DNA of 64,000 nucleotides. Origin: Uloborus plumipes (lineage: Eukaryota > Arthropoda > Arachnida > Araneae > Uloboridae). Shown in pieces: positions 25,201 through 37,200 of this stretch (its first letter is position 1; each line of letters opens with the position of its first letter). Location: the NCBI GenBank assembly GCA_038373865.1, contig JAXGGA010001169.1, positions 1 to 64,000 on the forward strand, given 5' to 3'. The notes below the pieces were generated by a model, which was not told where the DNA came from, searched no databases, and saw nothing but the letters and a program-made list of their open reading frames with translations. A program made the position numbers and the translations under genes.

Positions 25201-28200
25201 AGGAAGCATTGGGGTCGTTTATGACCCCAAGGGTCTTGAGTGTAACTGAAATGGGAGGGACCCACGAGGGTTAAGAAAGTACCAGATGTATTTTTTTGAT
25301 TTTTTTTCTTTTTTCAATTTCAAATATAGTGTATACAAACATGAGCCAACAATAGGGTAAGTATTGGCGCATACCAGACGGTGCTCGAACTGAGAATGAT
25401 TTAAAAAAAAAGAAAAAATAAACTGATTAGCACGTACATTTGTGTACCGCTTTAAAAAAAGTGGCTCGCCTCCCTGAAGTAGCTTAGAATACACGCATCT
25501 TCCCTTAACATTCACTTGGCGTATCCTTGTTGTTGTTCAGTAATACATGAGAAACAATAGCTATTTTTAGTTATTTTACAATAGAAAGTGCACAAAACAA
25601 ATTGCACCAGCGTGAATACAAATCGAACTTAATCCCTCCCAATAATACTAAAACTGTAATGTGTATAAAGAACAAAGTTGTGCTATATATCGTTTAGAAG
25701 GGAGAGAACTTCATTAAAGTACATATAAAATAGAAAAACTTCAAAATACGAAATCGAAACTCGCTAAAAAAATTTATTTCCCTCTTTTTTTTTTTTTTTA
25801 AACCTTCTAACCTTCTACTGTCTGATTGCGTTTTGTGCTCCTGGCAGCCACGGACACTTTCATCTGAAAAAGGGGAGATAGGTTTAGGATGAGCACTTCC
25901 CGATGCCTTCAGCTTTTGTTCGCTTACTACTTCCTCGTTGCTTTTCCTCCCTATTTCGAGAGAGTCCGAAGAGACTTGGCGCGTGCGCAAATGCTGAGGA
26001 TGTCGCACGAAAAAATTTTTAGACAGTATACTGATCCATCGAAGCACAAATGGATGGTGTTATGCAAAAACGACTCAACCCACAAAAACCTCATTTTGAG
26101 ATAATGGGATTTAAAGTCAACAAACTCTGGCAAATCATGAGCTCTATATCAATATACCAATGATATGTTACCATAAACGCAATATTTAAACTTATTTTCT
26201 CATGTGTTTTTCAATAAAATATTTCAAGTGTTTCTGTGTAAAAAATAAAAATGTTGGATGAATGCTTTTTGCTTTATAGGTTATTAAGGAATGGAGGGTT
26301 AAAAAAATAAGGTAACCCACATAATTAATGATGAATTATGTGTTTTATTGATTCAAAAAAAATGCTGTACAAAAAATCAGTCTTTCAGAAATAATTAAAA
26401 TTGTTTAAAATATATTAATCCTCATCTTCATCAATGTCAAAGTCCACATTTAAAACTCCAAAACCGTCAACATCATCTGAAAATTCACCCTGTTGAGCAG
26501 TTCTCAAGAAATTATAAAAATATTTTAAGTCTTGTGGTACTAGCTTCAAAATTTCTTTGAGGTCTTTGATCTTTTCTTTTGACAGTGGTTTACCCGTTGG
26601 CCATAAGGAATCCAACTGTATATCTTTAAACGACTTGTGTTGTCGATCTGTCTTCTTTTTTTCTATATCTACTAGCTGCGTAGCCCGGCGTTGCACGGGC
26701 TGTAATGTAGTGAAGGCAGTTTGAGAAAACTACTCGCCACCAAGGCGACTCGCCTTTAAAGAAATGAGGAAAGTTTAAACAGTTTACTCGCCGTCAAGGC
26801 GGCTCGCCTTTACAGTAGCGAGGAAAGTTTCAATTCACTACTCGCCGCCAAGGCGGCTCGCCTTTAAAGTACCAAGGAAAAGTTTAATAAACTACTCCCC
26901 GCTAAAGCGGCTCACTAAAAAGCTTTCCTGCATCAAAGAATCAATCGAATTATTTGCACATGCTTCCTCAAAAATAAAGACGATGTCAAGTAGTGCATAC
27001 TTAGCACTCTCCCTAAATTACAAATAAAATTCCTTTCCAAAAACAATTATTTCCAAACCGCTTTCTTCCGGTAAAATTAATTGCAAAATTCTAAACGAAA
27101 AAGTTTTTTTAATATTTGGATCGAAGCCAGAAAAAGTCCCTTCTAAAAACAGCAATTGCAATTTTATTTAAAAACACATTTTCAAAATGGTACCTGAGAA
27201 AAAATATGTCATTAATAATTAGAATAAAAACAATTGTTAGAACTTTGTTATAACACGTATTCAAAATGACAATGAAAAAAATAACACTCTTTCATTTTAA
27301 AAAGTTCAACTTAATTAACGTTTTAATTCAAAATCGCAACGGAAAGAAATAAATATCTTGGAATTTTAAATAGTTCAATAATTTAATTAACGTTTTAATT
27401 CAAAATGGCAACGGTAAGAAAAAAGGTCTTGGAAGTTTAATCATTAATTAGGCTTAATCGCTTTAAATTTGACTACTTATTAATTAAACATTCGCTTTAA
27501 ATTTGACTACTTATGGATCGCAGCCAGAAAAAGTCCCTTCTAAAAACAGCAATTGCAACTTTATTTAAAAACACATTTTCAAAATGGTACCTGAGAAAAA
27601 ATATGTCATTAATAATTAGAATAAAAACAATTGTTAGAACTTTGTTATAACACGTATTTAAAATGACAATGGAAAAAAATAACACTCTTTCATTTTAAAA
27701 AGTTCAATTTAATTAACGTTTTAATTTAGGGCCGAATTCAAGTGAAACACCATTGCAGTCGCTTCGAGGCGATCGCATATTGCAACCGCTACTGTAAGTC
27801 GAATTCAAGTGAATTCGTTTCACTTGAATCCAAAGTTTGGAATTTGCGATTGCATTGGTGAGTTGCGATCGTCCGTGTTTCACTTGAATTCCTGCCTTAA
27901 AATCGCAAAGGAAAGAAATAAATATCTTGGAATTTTAAATAGTTCAATAATTTAATTAACGTTTTAATTCAAAATGGCAACGGTAAGAAAAAATGTCTTG
28001 GAAATTTAATCATTTATTAGGCTTAATCGCTTTAAATTTGACTACTTATTAATTGATATCTTCGCTAATTAAAATCGTATAATTATATAGATTGAAACTA
28101 ATGAAGCCTGAAAAATTACCTATCTATCGGTACCTGGTTCGACTTTCAGTTCATTGGCGTTCAGGAGAAAGAAGCGTGACATAGAAAGAAAGATAGTTAG

Positions 28201-31200
28201 AAAGATACTCAGTTTTTAATATAAGTAGATTATCTGCACGTTTCCTTCTGTTGTGTTAGTTTTCATGTAGAGCTTGAAGGGCTCACTTTTCAAAATTTTG
28301 ATCTCATGGGTCTTCAGCCAACTCACTTTATCTTTGTTTGAATCGATTTTTCTGTTTGTAGTATTTTCCAATAATTTGTGAATTGAAACCATTTCTTGTC
28401 TTTCTATTTTGTTAACAATGAATTTATTTTCCCCCCTACACTTAATTTTTTTCTCAATATTTTAAATTATTACCTTATAAATTATAAACAATAAACGTTC
28501 AATGTTTTCAGTAAATAGTTCAAGAATGAAAGAATCGATACAATGAATTCATTTTGAGGAGTGAATCGAAACTGAATCGTTCACTTAAACGAATCGTTTT
28601 GCCTAGTCCTAGTGGGTATGTGGGTTGATACAGTTGGTTGAGTGTTTGTTGCAAAATAGCTTACAAACATCAAACTGTTGGATGAATGTTTTGCAGCTTC
28701 ACTCAGTGGTTGAATGTTTTTTACTTAATGGTATATTGTGGGTTAAAATGTTATCTGTATTAGTCCTTGAAACGCTGATAGGTCTTAAATCATTTTTGCT
28801 TTATGTAGAAAGCAACATATTTTACCATCAGAGTTGGATTACTCATTTTTTTATGTTTTGTGGGTTAACTCCTTTTTGCATAATACCATCCAAATAGCGT
28901 TTGAACGCTACTCGTTCAAAATCGCGCCGCTGTACTTGTGTTACTCATTTTCGGAATCTTCATTTAATGTAGGCTCTTGGTACAAATTTTTAAATTGGCG
29001 AAATTTGCAATGGTCGTTTTTTAAAAACCTCCTCCTCCCGTTTTTGAGAAATACATATTATTCTCTCGATACTTTTCGCCACAGAAAAATTGTTACCAAC
29101 AGAGGAGTTATTTTCTGTCATCATAACATTGCATTTCAAAAATCTATATCCGGAATGTTTTCAACAAAAGCTCGCCGCTTTTTTCATCGTAGAACGCTAT
29201 TCCCGAAGTATAATATGTAATTGAGAAGTTGAAGTGATATCGTGAAAAAAAAAAGGCTGGAAAGAAGCGGAGAGAAAAGGTTTGCTTCTATAGATAAGAG
29301 CCAATTAAACAGATTCCAGAATCCATTATAATTAAATTCTACCCTGCCAGATAGATTTAAGCTAACATCAGTATATCCAATCAAAATCTACCAAAGCAAC
29401 GTTGCACATCTTATGTGGTTTGTCTACTAGGGTGGGGGCGCAATTTGCGATTCTCGGGGTGTCTATTAAATTTTCATTTTTTAGTCTGTTTGGACTTACC
29501 AATTTTTTTTTTCAATCGGTCAAAATGCCGCCCCCCTCGCTGCTGCGCCCGTGGCAAGAGCCACTCCTGCCAACCCCTAGCTACGCCACTGCTCCTGCCT
29601 GGTGTAACGGAAAAGTACCACCATATTTTGCTGTCGGGCTGTCGCAGTTCTTGAAAAGTCTTAAAAATTCTCAACGGCTGGTAATTATGCACTTTCCGAC
29701 TATAATTAATTTTAAGTATCAGTGCCTCTGCAAAGCGATTGAATAAACAAATAAATAACCCTTTCTAACTGTCACCTTGAAGGTCTACCATCTTAAAGCT
29801 ACAAACTGGGAATTTTCTGTCCACGAGGCAAAGGTGATACAAGGAAGTTTCTTCGTGTTGATGTTATGTAGTTCAAGGACGAACGAGCCGTATAAATCAT
29901 CCAACCGGGAAAAGGATTTGTGCGGAATTTATTTGTTTATGTAATTCTCATGAAACTGAATCCTATCGTTGAAAGCTTTTATTTCACCTTGCATAAAAGT
30001 AAAAGCGTTTGGGTGGATTATTGCCAGTGGAATTGACGTTTGGGGAACTTAGAAATGCAGGTCAGAGTTGGGTCGCATTGAGACTTGAAGTGCCACCAGA
30101 AAGCTATTTCTCTTCAAAGATTTTATTGAGGTTATACACGTGTTATCAGATTCTTCTGTTTGAATGATAGGCTTCTTCTGACATTGACAAGGGTCAAGCA
30201 GCCCCAAGACCAGGAAATTTTTTTTTCTTAATGGGGCTGCGTTTAGCTTCTTGCTATTTGCAGACCTAGTGCATTCCCCAAGACAGGCACCCATTCTTTC
30301 ATGTGACACCACTATCGGCGGGATGTCATTACCACGAGAATTTTGACGCCCAGTTTCCACACGAGATGGAGGCACCTGGACTCTGTTTGATGCGAAACTG
30401 CACTAGGAATTTAGCCAAGAGGTACTGCATGCCAAATGAGTACTCGAGGGATCTTTTACATGCCACATAATCATACGACATGAGCGCTGTCGATTTTCTG
30501 CATCATGAAAATCCACCGACTGGAGCCGGATTCGAACCCACGCTTTTGGGCGTGAGAGGCCAGCGTCTTAACCACTATACCACTCTGTCGGCTAAGAGAC
30601 AGGGACCAGGAAAAAGTTGAGTATATTGCTTTCACGCCACCAAGTTCCATTTATGTAAACTAAACTCGTGCGAGTTTTACGGCAAGAAAGTAGATTAAGT
30701 TTAGAGTTGCAATTAATGATTCTTTTTTTTTTTTTTCAAAATTTTGAGATGTGCCACCTTTAACCACTCACCGGTGAGCGATGCATTAAAGGGTGTCCCA
30801 ACAAAACGTATATGAGAAAAAGGAGCCAAGTTCGAGCAGCCAGGAAAGGAATTGGGAGGCGTTTTCATATTCGAAAATCGTTACTTTCTTTCTTTTTCAT
30901 TTATAATGCTAAAATATTATTAAAATATTTAACTAAACAATTTATCAATTATTCATATATATCGCATGCTCAAAAATAATTAATTATTTTTATTGATGTC
31001 ACAATGACTGCAAAACACATGCATGGGGGGAAAAGTACAATACATTTATCACTTTATGTCTACTACATACTCTTAAGTTCATTTTTTTTCTGGAGATCTA
31101 AAACCTCATCTTCATGTGCTTCAATGTCTTCATGAATGTCAAATGCAAGCTGACGGTTTTTCGATCTTTCTGTGACAGCTTGCAGTAGGTAAGTGACAGC

Positions 31201-34200
31201 TTTTATTACATACCGACATATACGACAGCATAATTTTCCAAAATACTAAAATAACTCTGAAAACTAAGGAGACGTAGACAATAGGGGAGAGTGGTAATGA
31301 ATGGGCCACTTTTTGGTTTTGAATTTTTGTAATTTTTTCTAACACTTTGTTTTAACTCTAAATTGGTGTTTTAGTTACTTTACTTATCTAGCTATCTAAA
31401 AAAGTCATAAAAGTTGGATTAGCACCTGTCTATAATGAATTATAATAGAAAATAAAAATTTTGAAATTTGGCCCATTCAACCCCACCTATGGGGTTGAAT
31501 GGGCCATCGAAGGTAATGAATGGGCCACTAAATGAATTCAATGAAAACATGTGGATTTAATCTTTTATTTGCTGAATATGACAAAATAAATGTTGCACTT
31601 GACATGATGATACAAAATCATACTGATTTAAAATTATATAAACGTCAAAACTGATGCAATTAAAATAAAATTGATGCATACCAATTGTAGCAGAAAAATG
31701 ACTAAATAATGAGATTGTAAGAAATAAATAACATCAAATATATATATAAAAATAACAGATAATACACACTATGATTTAACAAAATTTATATATTTCAAAA
31801 ATAATATTAAAAATCACTTTCAAAAACTTCATCTTCATTTTCAAACTTGTCAAAATTCAAAATTTTTTTTAAAAATTTACTAGACATCGGGAATAAGAAA
31901 TATCTAACTTAAGTTACCAAGAAAGAAAATGAAATTGTACTGTGAGGAATATAATATGAAGGAGAGAGGGGGGGGGGGCTTTTTCAAGCCATGCACTGCG
32001 ATCAGAGGTCTATTGTACTATAGGAATACAAAATAGATCTGCAAATTATATTTACAACTTACTACAAACCTATTTTGGCGACAGTAATCTTTATCTATGA
32101 TAGTCAGTTGTGTTTCATATTAATGCGAAAATCCAAAGAAAGGGAAGAAAAACAATATTTAGGTGGCCCATTCATTACCATGACATAGTGGCCCATTCAG
32201 CCCCACCTATACTTTTGTAATACATTTAGGTTTTTTGAGTACATTGAATTTAGATAACATCAAAATACATCTTAAGATTAGTTTATAGATATGGAAAGAC
32301 TAGCTAATACATATGTATGCAGTGAAATACTTGGTACATTTTAGCTATGAAATGTTTTACTAAAAAGAGAAAAACTTACTTTTCAGTCAGATTCTTGACC
32401 ATGCCACTCTAGTTTGAAAATGGCTCAGCGCAAACGAATGAAAATTGGATGAGTTTAGTAGAACAAATAGCTACATCTATTGGTGGCATCAAAAATAAAT
32501 TCATGCAAATACTTTTTCATATTTTGTTAGTAGCCCATTCATCACCATGGCCCATTCATTACCACTCTCCCCTACATTGTTTTTATTATCGCTAATATTG
32601 TTATTGTTGTTGTGTTTGTTCTTTGCATCACGAAATATAATACTTTTATGTTTAATAATTTGAAATGTAGTTTATAATTGCTTCCAGATCTGGAATGAGT
32701 GAGGTTTTTTTTTCGGACACCTATCCTGCTTGGACAAGTTTCAATTTTTCTCCCTCTTGATTTGTGGAGAAAAATGAATGAATGAATGGGGGGGGGGGGA
32801 CGGTATCCCCACGCCCCTCCCGTCTGCCCAAATTAAAGAGGCTCCTCACAACTTCAAAGCAAGTACCTGCAAGTTCTTTTTTTTTTTTCGTTTGTGCTTT
32901 CAAAAACGTCAAATATTCTCTACGTTGCATTCCGTCATGGGTGTTTTCTCCGATTCAACACGTCAATAGAGGGGGAGAGGTGTTTGCCCCCTTTGGAAAA
33001 AGCAACAGTTCACCAAACTGCTCCCCTAAGAGCAATAACTTGAAGAAAAAAACGTAGAATGACTCGGTGCAACTATATTATTTATCATTTAAAACCACCA
33101 CCTGTTCCTTTTCCTTCCTTTCACTATTACATCACAAATTTTTCCTCCACATTTAATCATAACTTTGCACCTTTTACGCTGCTATCAATCATGCTTTAGA
33201 AAGTGGAACAAGCTACTAAGTTCGCGTACAGACAAATATGGGCCTCCTAATTATCTGAGGATGACATGACGGGTCAATGGCTGGAAGATACCTTCAAGTT
33301 TTTGAGAAAATCATATTTTTTGTACCTTGACTTTTTGTCATTACGTCTTCTGCATAGTAACGAAAATGTTTGAGGCTGTGCTTCTTGCGCAACTTTTTTC
33401 TGCAGTTATGGTTTGGCATTGATTTATTCCTTCAACCAAAAACTTTACTAGTTTGGAATTTAGCTTCTTCGTTATTTAAAAATTCATACATTTTTTCAAA
33501 CTTCTTTCGCCAAAAAATCCGTGACAAAAGATAGTGTTATTCGTTCAAATAAGCTTTTGCTGTCATTAGCTTGGTTTAGTAATGAAACTTAATACAAATT
33601 AAAAGCTCCGAGCAGGTATGTCAATTCAAAATTTTCCGAAAGATATAGGGAGTGGAGCAAAGGTTTTTAATCGATTCATTTCATGTGGGAAAAACAACAA
33701 AATACAGGGTGTCCACTCCAATCGTGGACCAATAGCTAATTTCTAAACCGTTAGAGATAAGCATATAGTTTATTTAGGAAAAAATCTCAAAATTATGAAA
33801 GGAATTTTGGGTCTATTCACTGTTTTTCAAAAAATCAAATTTTGAAAGAGTTACGAAATTTAAATTTTTATACAGCCCCCCAGTCCTATCAATCATATTT
33901 AGTAAAACATTCTTGACACTGTAACATTTAGAACTAAAAAAAAATCACTGTTCTATCATAAAAATTGACAGAGTTATGACGTTTTGAAAAATCAAGATTT
34001 TGAAGGATTTTGCATACGGTCCCTTTAGTGATCTCTCGATGACGTCATGAAATAATGCAAAATCTTGATTTTTCAAAACGTCATAACTCGGTCAATTTTT
34101 GTGGTAGAAGGGTGATTTTTTTTTTAGTTTTAAACGTTACAGTATAGAGAATGTTTTACTAAATATGATTGATAGCACTGGGGGACTGTATAAAAATTTA

Positions 34201-37200
34201 AATTTCGTAACTCTTTCAAAATTTGATTTTTTGAAAAACATCGAATAGACCCAAAATTCCTTTCGTAATTTGGAGATTTTTTCCTAAATGAACTATATGC
34301 GTATCTCTAACGGTTTAGAAATTAGCTATTGGTCCACGATAGGAGTGGACACCCTGTATATACATAACTGTACAATTTCGTTGCATTTCGGAGATTTGGC
34401 CTAATATACCTGAAGGAGCCAAATAAATACCTTTAGAGAATATCATGATTTTTTCCCCAAAACTGTCCACTTCCTTTTTCTCAAATCTGCTGTAATTCAG
34501 CAGGAATCGACCCGCTCTGTTTTACGCTGTTATTTTTTCCATAAATATTCAAATTATAGTAATATGCTTTCCAGGAAAAAATTCTTCAAGTTCGAAACAG
34601 AGTAGATCCGAAGAAAAAATTGGATCATGATCCACAGTGTTGAGCAATGCTGGATTATAGAATTATGATGGAGTGAAAAAACGTTACATACAGTTTCAGC
34701 CCCCTCCCCCCATAGTATCACAAAAAACAAGCGTATTTAAATAATAAATTTTATAAACTTTTCAAATGCATGGGTTTGTATAAACAGTAAAATTACTATA
34801 AGCAATGCATTTATTAAACTGCGCGAATCTTAAAATACGGCGAAAAGAAAGACACTTAATGTTGGCTTTTCTCTAGAAAAGTATTTAAACAGGAAAAAAC
34901 ATTTTATAGGGAGGTAAATGTAAGAAAACAGCGTGAGTATTGTGCTACTGGAGAAATTCGGCAATTAACTTTCACAACTAATCACGCGTTGAGAGGGGGT
35001 GGAGGTTCGTGAAATTGTGAATTTATGACAAGGGAAGGAAGGGGCAATCAAGAAGTGTGACAGCACGAATTTTGGTTTGATTCACCAAACCAAAATTCAA
35101 TTTATTTAAGAATTGAGTGGGTTAGGAGGGTCAAATGTGTTTTGAAAAATGTAACATGATTTATGGACAGCCACTTATTCCATAGAATCACATAGAGAAA
35201 TTTCAGAGCCACTATCTGATCTGAAATCGTTTATTTCGAAAAGGTAACATCTCTATTTTGATCTCATCTGTCTCTTTAGAAAATTAAACAGCGCACGGTT
35301 ATATTTTTGAATGTCATAATCAATGAAAAAATGCCTTTAGTTAAGTACACAATTACTGCAATAATTTACCAAATAACCATTGATTATGACATTCAAAAAT
35401 ATAACCGTGCGCTGTTTAATTTTCTAAAGAGACAGAGGAGATCAAAATAGAGATGTTACCTTTTCGAAATAAACGATTCAATTATATTCTGTTGAGAGAC
35501 GTTCTCTCCACAGTTGAAGTTACAAAAACAGCAGAAGCCAGAAGGTACTGTGCCAAAATTTTAAAATTAGGTTGATCTAGGCTAAAACTTCAGAGGAAAG
35601 ACGATGGGTTATACATTGAAATGCAGAAAATAGGTAGTAAGAATTATTATTCTTCTGAAAAAACACCTCATATAACAGAGCTTCAATCAGAAAAGTAGAC
35701 ATATATTTCAATCAGATATTGCTGGGTAATATTTTGCATGTTATTATTTTTAAAATATCATTAATTTAAAATACAAAATATCAAATTTATTAAAAAGCAG
35801 AAGGTATGGTAGACCGACCAGTGGACTTAGGGGACCTCAAAACGTGCAATTCTTTAAAATACGAAAATTTTCACGAATCAATATTTTTTTCCCAGATATT
35901 AGAAATAGAAGAAATGAAAAATAAAATAAAAGGGAAAGTGGGGAAAGTTTTAATTTTCTAAGAGCTTGTTTGAGTTGCTTAAGTGTTTGTTTGATTCCCA
36001 CAGTGATTGGTTAAATCTAAATTTGTAATAAATAACGGCTGATTGCGGTAACGGTTTATCCCAGATTGGCCAAACCGCGAAAGTTAAATAACTACATGTC
36101 ACGATTCATTGTATGTCGCATGTTGCCGACGGTTCAAGCTTTGGTGGCGACACTTTATGACATAATGCGGATTTGATTGCTTATGTTCATATTGAAGAAA
36201 CTAGAAGGGGATGTGGTAAAAAAAGTTTCCGTGCGGTGACGTAACCCCTGACACGCAATGGTTTCACTGCCTGACAAGAAACATTGATGATACCTTGATA
36301 ATCTCCAATGCTTTACCTCGCCTCAAGCATTTTTTGTCAAGTTTCAGACGCTGTTTTTCTAGGTTCGCCAAAATAGAATCTGGGATAGTAAGGGAAATGT
36401 GGGGCAAAGTGAGCTGGTGAAATATTTTTTTTCTGTTTTTACTGGCACCCATGTGGTAATATTTTAACGATGCAACTAGCACATGTGATCCATGCTGGTC
36501 AAGATACCTCTAAAGATCAAAGCGCATGATATTACAAGCAATTTCCAAAAATTGATGCTCATTTTGCTATATACTTATTGAAAGTCAAAAATTATACGAA
36601 TTTTGTTATTATGAAATGATAAAATTTCTTGTTATTAATATTTAAAATTTTTATTGAGACCTATTTATATTCGATACATTATTAATTAATTTGATATTGA
36701 GCTTTTTTTTTTTTTTTTTGAAATTCAAATGTGTTTTTCAATTATTTAAGTTCATGCGTGGTAAAGTGGGGGGAGGGGGAGCAAAGTCAAACAGCTCATT
36801 TCGTTTATTTATTCAATAATTTAATTAAATCACTTACGTTTTGATTTACTAATCCATTCTCTTGCATTCCTCCATTTAATAATTTACTTATTTCAGTTTG
36901 CTATTTTATTTGCTTATTTATTTTTTCTCATCGAGTCGTTGAGCCCTGCTTAATGGAATAGCTCATTTTGCCAAGAAAAAATATGCTAATAAGTGTGATA
37001 TTCCACCATTCGGGGTCAGAATAATGCCTTACAATGGTTTGGTACATTGAAAATATTAAGCGGGATACTCTTTTAAACAACATTCTAATAAGCGGGTTCG
37101 ACTGTGTATTAATTTATTTATTTCTTCGTTTATTTTTTTCATCATCTTTGATTTACTCATTCAGTTTTTATTTGCTCATTTATTTCATCAAAAATGTTTT

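Larger units (their letters stand above)
26672..28229 (-). mobile_element. Non-autonomous Helitron inserted in a coding remnant
   Basis: Minus-strand 5' end A|TCTACTTATATTAAAAACTG (28229) and 3' end with hairpin GCCCGTGCAACGCCGGGC followed by ACGCAGCTAG|T (26672). TC start, CTAG end and insertion between A and T without target duplication are the Helitron rules. It includes a long internal direct duplication (about 27114-27475 and 27507-28050) and tandem CGGCTCGCCTTTA-type repeats at 26730-26920. A second TC-like start, A|TCTATATAATTATACG at 28091, is inside. No Rep/helicase. Confidence 0.78.
26049..28893 (-). mobile_element. Unclassified DNA transposon carrying a coding remnant, interrupted by a Helitron
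   Basis: Ends are related inverted sequences: GGATGGTGTTATGCAAAAAC...CAACCCACAAAA at 26051 and the inverse of GGATGGTATTATGCAAAAAG...TTAACCCACAAAA ending about 28893. Subterminal ACCCACA/TGTGGGTT and GTTGGATGAATG words recur on both sides. Without the Helitron the element is about 1.3 kb. The minus strand holds two coding blocks (28470-28230, 26671-26415) that are halves of one frame. I cannot assign a superfamily. Confidence 0.55.

Noticed and set aside
25694..26104. Overlapping open frames on both strands in a less AT-rich stretch
   Set aside because: Different frames on opposite strands with poly-Lys/Phe tracts and no motif; part overlaps the end of the unclassified transposon.
26672..26696. 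Upstream start (MQRRATQLV) of the 93-residue minus frame
   Set aside because: These residues come from the Helitron 3' end; the native coding sequence continues instead at 28230.
28834..29220. 128-residue plus frame
   Set aside because: It crosses the transposon terminus near 28893 and has no family resemblance or splice support.
30512..30597. tRNA gene with CTC in the anticodon position
   Set aside because: T-stem mismatch, incomplete acceptor stem and an attached repeat body; a tRNA-derived SINE.
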